From Vulcanimicrobiota bacterium (GTDB lineage Bacteria; Vulcanimicrobiota; Vulcanimicrobiia; Vulcanimicrobiales; Vulcanimicrobiaceae), in assembly GCA_019245275.1 (NCBI GenBank), contig JAFARW010000067.1, positions 1-5,697 of the forward strand: a DNA stretch of 5,697 bases. The letters run 5' to 3'. How positions within the stretch are numbered: the first letter of the stretch is position 1; the number at the start of each line of letters is the position of its first letter. A program made the position numbers and the translations under genes. The notes beneath the pieces were generated by a model, which saw nothing but the letters and a program-made list of their open reading frames with translations, was not told the DNA's origin and did not search any database. Positions 1-4,030 of the stretch are shown here, in pieces.

Positions 1-603
1 TGCGCCAGAGATGGTGCCGCCCGTTCCCAGGCCGGCGACGAAGTGCGTGATCGCGCCCCTCGTCTGCTCCCAAATCTCAGGACCGGTCGTGTGGTAGTGC
101 GCTTCGGGATTCGCGTGGTTGTGAAACTGATTCGGTTGAAAAGCGCCTGGGATCTCGGCGGCCAACCGATTTGCGACGCCGTAGTACGATTCCGGCGAGT
201 CGTTCGGCGCATTCGTCGGCGTGACGACGACCTCGGCGCCGTAAGCGCGCAAGAGGTCGATCTTTTCGCGCGACATCTTGTCCGGCATCACCAGGATGCA
301 GCGGTAGCCGCGGATCGCCGCGGCCATCGCGAGACCCGAGCCCGTGTTGCCGCTCGTCGGTTCGACGATCGTACCGCCGGGCTTGAGCAGCCCTTCGCGC
401 TCTGCGGCATCGAGCATCGCGACGGCGGGACGGTCTTTGATGCTGCCGCCCGGGTTGACGTACTCGACCTTGGCAAGGACAAGACATGGTGCGCCATCGG
501 TTACTTTGTTGAGCCGAATCAGCGGCGTATTGCCGACGGCCTGCAGCGCGTTTTCAAAGAAGACGGGGCCGGTCTTTACCTCGGCAGATATTGTCGTTGC
601 CAC
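1..603 (-). CDS. PLP-dependent cystathionine beta-synthase / cysteine synthase family protein (3' end cut by window edge)
   Basis: This is a fold-type II PLP enzyme of the cysteine synthase/cystathionine beta-synthase family, which condenses serine or an activated serine with homocysteine or sulfide in the cytoplasm. The visible 201 residues show GNTPLIRL (24-31), the PLP-lysine motif GGSIKDR with Lys56, the substrate loop PTSGNTG (82-88), the stretch CILVMPDKMSREKIDLLRAY (102-121) and the PLP-phosphate loop GTGGT (193-197). Motifs such as VMPDKMSREK, VTPTNAP and HYHTTGPEIW (positions 169-178) resemble cystathionine beta-synthases more than CysK/CysM. The choice between the two is still open, because the C-terminal half, where CBS domains could sit, lies left of position 1. 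The start is GTG at 603-601: no in-frame ATG precedes the conserved region, and a GGAAG lies 10 bases upstream. A TTG at 648-646 is a weaker alternative. The gene is divergent from the lipoprotein gene. Family assignment is firm; substrate is inferred. Confidence 0.9.
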   Translation of the reverse strand, partial: MATTISAEVKTGPVFFENALQAVGNTPLIRLNKVTDGAPCLVLAKVEYVNPGGSIKDRPAVAMLDAAEREGLLKPGGTIVEPTSGNTGSGLAMAAAIRGYRCILVMPDKMSREKIDLLRAYGAEVVVTPTNAPNDSPESYYGVANRLAAEIPGAFQPNQFHNHANPEAHYHTTGPEIWEQTRGAITHFVAGLGTGGTISGA

Positions 604-666
604 TGTAGCGGCGCTTCCGCGCCGGCGGTAGTCCTGCCTGCGGAGCAATCGCGCGGTCGATGCCGA

Positions 667-680
667 ATAGTCCCGACTAT
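667..680. repeat. Perfect inverted repeat ATAGTC-CC-GACTAT over the lipoprotein start codon
   Basis: Two 6-bp arms (667-672 and 675-680) flank a 2-bp spacer in the 75-bp divergent gap between the PLP-enzyme gene and the lipoprotein gene. The right arm includes the first two bases of the ATG at 679. It could be a small operator serving both genes. In RNA it could form a 5-bp stem with a CCCG loop that hides the AUG. No Shine-Dalgarno sequence is visible before this ATG. Chance occurrence of a repeat this short is quite possible. Confidence 0.3.
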
Positions 681-1008
681 GAAGATAGCGCGCGTGCTGT
701 TGGTCTTACTCGTGGTCGTTTTTGCGAGCGCCTGCAATGACGATCAGCTGCCGCCTTCGGCGAAATACGCGATCGTCAAAGGCGTCGTTGTCGATTCTAT
801 AAGCTCGGCACCCGTTGCAAATGCCACGGTTACAATTGACTCCGCCTTGGTGGCGCACACCGGCAGCGACGGCTCGTTCAGCATCGCGAACGTCCCGAGC
901 GGCTCGGTTGATTATGCTGTCGTGGCTGAGGGCTACAAGAACTTCAACGATTCGATTACCGTCGAACCGTCGGGTACGGCGACGGTTACAGTGAAGCTCT
1001 CACACTGA
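679..1008 (+). CDS. Small predicted lipoprotein with carboxypeptidase regulatory-like domain
   Basis: This 109-residue protein is predicted to be exported and lipid-anchored. Residues 2-5 carry Lys and Arg, residues 6-18 are strongly hydrophobic, and Cys19 follows FASA. That is a usable but non-canonical lipobox, since position -3 is Ala rather than Leu. A short polar linker leads to residues 30-108, which look like a carboxypeptidase D regulatory-like beta-sandwich: V-K-G-x-V-V-D, then P-V-A-N-A-T-V-T-I, then T-G-S-D-G-S-F-S-I-A-N-V-P and a closing T-V-T-V-K-L. Such domains usually bind surface polysaccharide or protein; the partner here is unknown. The open frame continues upstream to position 43, but that part is antisense to the PLP-enzyme gene. 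ATG 679 is chosen because the signal sequence begins there. No clear ribosome-binding site precedes it. The 3' end overlaps the end of yvcK by 23 bp. Confidence 0.75.
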   Translation: MKIARVLLVLLVVVFASACNDDQLPPSAKYAIVKGVVVDSISSAPVANATVTIDSALVAHTGSDGSFSIANVPSGSVDYAVVAEGYKNFNDSITVEPSGTATVTVKLSH

Positions 1009-2326
1009 CCGCCGGCGCGGCCGTCTTCACGAACGACGCGCGTTGCGCGACCGCGCGCTCGAGCAGGTTGAGAACGACCGACGCCAGCTTTGCGGGATCG
1101 TGACGCACGTTGACCGTCTCGCTGATCACGCGTGCGCGAACAGCGGTTAGCCCCAACTCGGCGATCCGCTCGGTGTCCGCCTCAACGGGCACCTGACCTT
1201 CCTCAGCATACGCCTCTAAGAGTCTGCTCGGCGCCTCTTCATTGACGATCACATAATCGCAGACGCGCGCCCCTGCGTTGTGCAAGAGAGCGGCCGCATG
1301 TGCTGAGGCGGTTAGCGAATCGGTTTCACCGGGCTGCGTCATCACGTTGCATACATACATCTTGATGGCGCTTGAGCGCTCGACTTCTTGTGCGACGCGA
1401 TCGACTAAGAAGTTAGGCAGGATCGATGTGTATAGACTACCCGGTCCTAAAACGATCGCATCCGCTTCGCGAATGGCAGCAATCACCTCGGGCAGCGGCG
1501 CCGCGTGGCGTGGTTCGAAGTAGACGCGATCGATTTGCGCGTGCGAAGCCGAGATGTTCGATTCGCCTTCAACTACTGTTCCGTCGACCAAGGTCGCGCA
1601 GAGTCGAACGACTCCAAGAGTGGAAGGCAACACACGGCCTTTGATATTGAGCACGCGGCTCGACTCCCGAATTGCCTCATCGAAGTTGCCGGTGATGCCG
1701 GTCATCGCTGCCAGAAAGAGGTTGCCGAATGAGTGGCCCGTTAAACCTTCGCCTTCGCGGAAACGGTAGCGGAAGAGATCGGTGACGAGCGCTTCATCAT
1801 CGGCGAGCGCTACGAGGCAGTTGCGGATGTCGCCCGGAGGCAAGACACCCAGTTCCTTTTGCAAGCGGCCCGAGCTCCCACCGTCATCGCTAACGGTGAC
1901 GACGGCGGTCAGGTTCGGCGTATAGCGTTTGAGGCCACGCAATAGGGTAGAAAGCCCGGTGCCGCCTCCGATTGCGACGATCTTGTAGCCGTCTTTGAGC
2001 CGCATTTCGAGCAGCGTATCGACGATGCGATCCGCGCCGCCCACGCTCGAAGCTCGAACGATTGAGCGCATCCATTGCCGGATTCCCCAGACGATCAGGA
2101 CGATGCCCAAGAACATGAAGATCCACGAAAGGTATGACGGCGAGAAGACGTCGTCGACCATATCATCGAGCCACTCGTTGACGTTCAGGTGCAGTCCCTC
2201 GGCAACAAGCCAGCGTCCAATGCCATTGACCAGCAAAAGCGCGCCGATGATCGCGACGACAAGCCAACGCTTGACGCCGATACCGGGATAGAGCCAACCA
2301 AATAAACGAAGCGATCGATCGCGCAT
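986..2326 (-). CDS. yvcK: YvcK/GlmR family UDP-sugar-binding regulator (CofD-like) with N-terminal membrane anchor
   Basis: This 446-residue protein belongs to the YvcK (GlmR, CuvA) family, which has a CofD-like fold. In Bacillus subtilis the family binds UDP-GlcNAc, supports growth on gluconeogenic carbon sources and stimulates GlmS, and so supports cell-wall precursor synthesis. Core motifs are GGGTGLS (120-126), SDDGGSSGRL (146-155), PPGDIRNCL (163-171), GHSFGNL (197-203) and LGPGSLYTSI (293-302). The core from about 115 to 430 matches the usual length of roughly 320 residues. The first 110 residues are extra: hydrophobic segments at about 19-42 and 64-83 form a predicted hairpin anchor that would leave the catalytic-like core in the cytoplasm. 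The ATG at 2326-2324 overlaps the rapZ stop as TAATG, and a GAGGG lies 12 bases upstream inside rapZ, which suggests translational coupling. No whiA follows, unlike in Firmicutes and Actinobacteria. Family is certain; cellular role is inferred. Confidence 0.95.
   Translation of the reverse strand: MRDRSLRLFGWLYPGIGVKRWLVVAIIGALLLVNGIGRWLVAEGLHLNVNEWLDDMVDDVFSPSYLSWIFMFLGIVLIVWGIRQWMRSIVRASSVGGADRIVDTLLEMRLKDGYKIVAIGGGTGLSTLLRGLKRYTPNLTAVVTVSDDGGSSGRLQKELGVLPPGDIRNCLVALADDEALVTDLFRYRFREGEGLTGHSFGNLFLAAMTGITGNFDEAIRESSRVLNIKGRVLPSTLGVVRLCATLVDGTVVEGESNISASHAQIDRVYFEPRHAAPLPEVIAAIREADAIVLGPGSLYTSILPNFLVDRVAQEVERSSAIKMYVCNVMTQPGETDSLTASAHAAALLHNAGARVCDYVIVNEEAPSRLLEAYAEEGQVPVEADTERIAELGLTAVRARVISETVNVRHDPAKLASVVLNLLERAVAQRASFVKTAAPAVSVRASL
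1007..1025. terminator. Possible weak hairpin at the lipoprotein/yvcK convergent junction
   Basis: GAC-C-GCCG, loop GCG, CGGC-C-GTC forms a GC-rich hairpin with one C:C mismatch. It begins inside the lipoprotein stop codon and lies inside the yvcK 3' coding end. Only TT follows on the plus strand, so it lacks the T-tract of a standard intrinsic terminator. The position is suggestive, but GC-rich DNA produces such hairpins often. Confidence 0.2.
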
Positions 2327-3180
2327 TAGCGGGAGACGTCCCTCAAATCAACGTGTGTTTCGACGTGCTCGTTCGCATCTAAGTGGCGCGCGAGCTCCTG
2401 CGCGATGAAAACCGAACGGTGACGGCCTCCGGTGCAGCCGATGCCGATCGTCAGCTGCGATTTCCCCTCCGACAAGTAACGAGGGACTAGAAAGTCAAGC
2501 AAATCGCGCAAGCGCGTCATGAACGGCTGATACGCCGGATCGGATTTGATGAACTCGCCTACCGCCTCATCCGAACCCGTCAATTGCTTAAGCTCTTCGA
2601 CATAGTTCGGATTCTGCAAGAAGCGCACATCGAAGAGCAGATCGACGTCGAGCGGAATGCCGTACTTGAATCCAAAGGCGATGATGATGGCGAGAAGCCG
2701 ACGGGACGGCGCTGCGTAAAGCGCGGCGATGCGCTCCTTGAGCGCCGCATGGGTCAAGCTTGTTGTGTCGATCACCTGGGTCGATCGTTCTCGTACCGGC
2801 GCCAGGGCAACGCGTTCTGCTGCAATCGCTTCGATCAGAGTGCCGGATCCGGCGAGCGGATGGCGGCGGCGCGTCTCGCTATAGCGCCGGACGAGCGTCT
2901 CATCTTGCGCCTCGAGAAAGAGTATGTCGGGGCGCGCGTGATCCAACTGCAATCCGTCAAAGACGCGTCGCGCTTCGCCAAGCGGGCCGCCGCTTCGTAC
3001 GTCCAGTGCGACCGCTATCCGATCCAAATGTCCCGCCGTTAAGAGCTTGAGTGCTTGCGGCGCGAGCGCGGGAGGAAGGTTGTCTACGCAATAAAATCCC
3101 AAGTCCTCGAACGTCTTCATGGCCTGGCTCTTGCCGGCACCTGAAAGCCCGGTCACGAAGACGATTCGTTCCTTCGTCAT
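2326..3180 (-). CDS. rapZ: RapZ/YvcJ family nucleotide-binding regulator
   Basis: This is a RapZ (YhbJ/YvcJ) family protein of 284 residues, the same length as E. coli RapZ. In E. coli RapZ binds glucosamine-6-phosphate and the sRNAs GlmZ/GlmY and controls glmS; B. subtilis YvcJ is a GTP-hydrolysing partner of YvcK. The N-terminal P-loop domain shows Walker A GLSGAGKS (11-18), DNLPP (33-37) and SETRRRHPL (101-109). The C-terminal domain shows FGFKYGIP (169-176), FDVRFLQNPNY (183-193) and GIGCTGGRHRSV (246-257). The tail ends in an acidic/neutral stretch and lacks the Lys/Arg-rich end used by E. coli RapZ for RNA binding. The frame is open to 3270, but that extension covers the start of the divergent DUF2203 gene, and ATG 3180 places the P-loop at the normal distance. 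The stop overlaps the yvcK ATG by 1 bp. Family is certain; an RNA role is not supported here. Confidence 0.96.
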   Translation of the reverse strand: MTKERIVFVTGLSGAGKSQAMKTFEDLGFYCVDNLPPALAPQALKLLTAGHLDRIAVALDVRSGGPLGEARRVFDGLQLDHARPDILFLEAQDETLVRRYSETRRRHPLAGSGTLIEAIAAERVALAPVRERSTQVIDTTSLTHAALKERIAALYAAPSRRLLAIIIAFGFKYGIPLDVDLLFDVRFLQNPNYVEELKQLTGSDEAVGEFIKSDPAYQPFMTRLRDLLDFLVPRYLSEGKSQLTIGIGCTGGRHRSVFIAQELARHLDANEHVETHVDLRDVSR

Positions 3181-3196
3181 CTCGGCTGCCGCGAGC

Positions 3197-3203
3197 GGTG
3201 AGG
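3197..3203 (+). promoter_or_regulatory. Ribosome-binding site of the DUF2203 gene
   Basis: GGTGAGG lies 4 bases before the ATG at 3208 and supports that start. It sits in the 27-bp gap between two divergent start codons, opposite the rapZ leader. Confidence 0.5.
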
Positions 3204-3207
3204 CGTC

Positions 3208-3606
3208 ATGAAACTGTTTTCGCCGGAAAAGGCTAACGCCCTCATTCCGAAGATCGCACCGCTGGTCCAAGAGCTGTGGACCAAGCGGCGTGAATTGGCG
3301 ATCAAACTATTGGAAAATGATCCGGGGCTTCGCATGCACACGGTTCGCGAGCCGCGGCTTGCCGGCTTGCGTTCGCCCTTCGCGCCGCGGCGGTTCAGCG
3401 AGTTGAAAGCGGAGATCGTTCGACTGATCAACCGTATCGAAGGTTACGGCTGCATCGTCAAAGATATGGATTTGGGGTTGATTGATTTTCCGGCCCTGCG
3501 GGACGGCGATCAGATCTATCTCTGTTGGAAAGCGGGCGAACCGTCCATCGAGCACTGGCATCGGATGGATGAAAGTTTTATGGACCGCAAGCGGATCGAG
3601 GCGTAG
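3208..3606 (+). CDS. DUF2203 family protein
   Basis: This 132-residue protein of unknown function belongs to the DUF2203 family. Residues 4-75 are predicted to be mainly helical, starting with FSPEKANALIPKIAPLV (4-20), which has the family's typical F-x-x-x-x-A-N-A-L-x-P opening. The conserved C-terminal block is KDMDLGLIDFP (85-95), then LRDGDQIYLCW (97-107) and GEPSIEHWHR (110-119). The trailing residues are charged. There is no signal peptide or membrane segment, so it is probably cytoplasmic. It has no close co-directional neighbour: rapZ starts 27 bp away in the opposite direction, and the stop lies 1 bp from the end of the convergent DUF1858 gene. Start at ATG 3208 is supported by GGTGAGG upstream and by the family's N-terminal motif. 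No biochemical role can be assigned; a link to rapZ is only positional. Confidence 0.88.
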   Translation: MKLFSPEKANALIPKIAPLVQELWTKRRELAIKLLENDPGLRMHTVREPRLAGLRSPFAPRRFSELKAEIVRLINRIEGYGCIVKDMDLGLIDFPALRDGDQIYLCWKAGEPSIEHWHRMDESFMDRKRIEA

Positions 3607-3617
3607 TTTACGCCGCG
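3597..3617. terminator. Hairpin spanning both convergent stop codons, possible bidirectional terminator
   Basis: GGCGTA (3600-3605), loop GTT, TACGCC (3609-3614) is a perfect 6-bp stem. CG/CG pairs extend it beyond one A:G mismatch. The TAG of the DUF2203 gene (3604-3606) and the TAA of the DUF1858 gene (3610-3608) both lie in the stem-loop. Neither strand has a T-tract after it. Being centred on a 1-bp convergent gap suggests a shared end signal, but the stem is short. Confidence 0.35.
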
Positions 3618-4015
3618 GGCGTGGCGCTCGCTTGAACCGGTATAAAGTCTTCCGCTAATCCCTGCAGTCGAACTTCGCCAAACTCGACAATGTAAGCGCC
3701 TGCGTCCGCACTGCGCACCTCGCCGATCTCGGGGACATTCGCCAACTGCGGAATCTTCGTCCGGATCTCATCCGGAATTCTAACCTTATCGCCGACCGCT
3801 AGCGCGCCTTGATCGAAGAGTGCGTTCAAACTATCGAGCAACATTGGAAGCGGAATTCCATAGTCTTCACTGATCGCACCGATCGTATGCGATTCGCTGA
3901 TCGCGCAGTTCGAGCAGCCGCCGAGATGGAAGCGCGCGAAGACGCGCCGCGCACCTGCGTGCAACTTGAACGCCTCATCGACGGTCATTTCGGGGCTGAA
4001 ACGTTGTTCGACCAC
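3608..4015 (-). CDS. DUF1858-type CxxC protein with C-terminal extension
   Basis: This 135-residue cytoplasmic protein has an N-terminal DUF1858-like domain (about 5-66): FSPEMTVDEAF (6-16), then A-R-R-V-F-A-R-F-H-L-G-G-C-S-N-C with Cys34 and Cys37, and a helix pair ending in L-L-D-S-L-N-A-L-F. Such domains are linked to redox-active disulfides or metal/cluster proteins and usually make up most of a 70-90 residue protein. Here about 65 more residues follow, with the pattern GDKVRIPDEIR (75-85) and GEVRSADAGAYIVEFGE (98-114), predicted beta-rich and perhaps SH3-like. That part I do not recognise. The start is GTG 4015, 13 bp after the stop of the upstream PDZ-GAF gene and preceded by GAAAGG. 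A TTG at 4063, which would overlap the upstream gene, and an ATG at 3988 are alternatives. The spacing implies cotranscription. Function is unknown. Confidence 0.75.
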   Translation of the reverse strand: MVEQRFSPEMTVDEAFKLHAGARRVFARFHLGGCSNCAISESHTIGAISEDYGIPLPMLLDSLNALFDQGALAVGDKVRIPDEIRTKIPQLANVPEIGEVRSADAGAYIVEFGEVRLQGLAEDFIPVQASATPAA

Positions 4016-4024
4016 TATTTGATG

Positions 4025-4030
4025 CCTTTC
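4025..4030 (-). promoter_or_regulatory. Ribosome-binding site favouring the GTG 4015 start
   Basis: On the minus strand GAAAGG overlaps the TGA of the upstream PDZ-GAF gene and lies 9 bases before GTG 4015. This supports GTG 4015 over TTG 4063 or ATG 3988 as the start of the CxxC protein. Confidence 0.45.

Noticed and set aside
43..678. Upstream part of a long plus-strand open frame that ends in the lipoprotein
   Set aside because: It is antisense to a clear PLP-enzyme gene, is Arg-rich and low in recognisable motifs, and the signal peptide starts only at ATG 679.
604..720. Sigma70-like promoter pieces (TTGCCA at 597-602; TATCTT on the minus strand at 682-687)
   Set aside because: Neither has a partner box at 16-18 bp spacing, so no promoter can be called.
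2311..2322. GCGATCGATCGC palindrome near the yvcK start, and a GCGATCGC near 5686
   Set aside because: They lie in coding sequence and are few; GATC/CGATCG words are common in this composition, and there is no sign of a HIP1-like repeat family.
2584..3042. 152-codon plus-strand open frame
   Set aside because: Antisense to the conserved core of rapZ, with no motif or RBS.
3181..3270. Longer rapZ reading from 3270 (30 extra residues)
   Set aside because: It would overlap the start of the well-supported DUF2203 gene, and the P-loop then sits too far from the N-terminus; ATG 3180 gives the exact family length.
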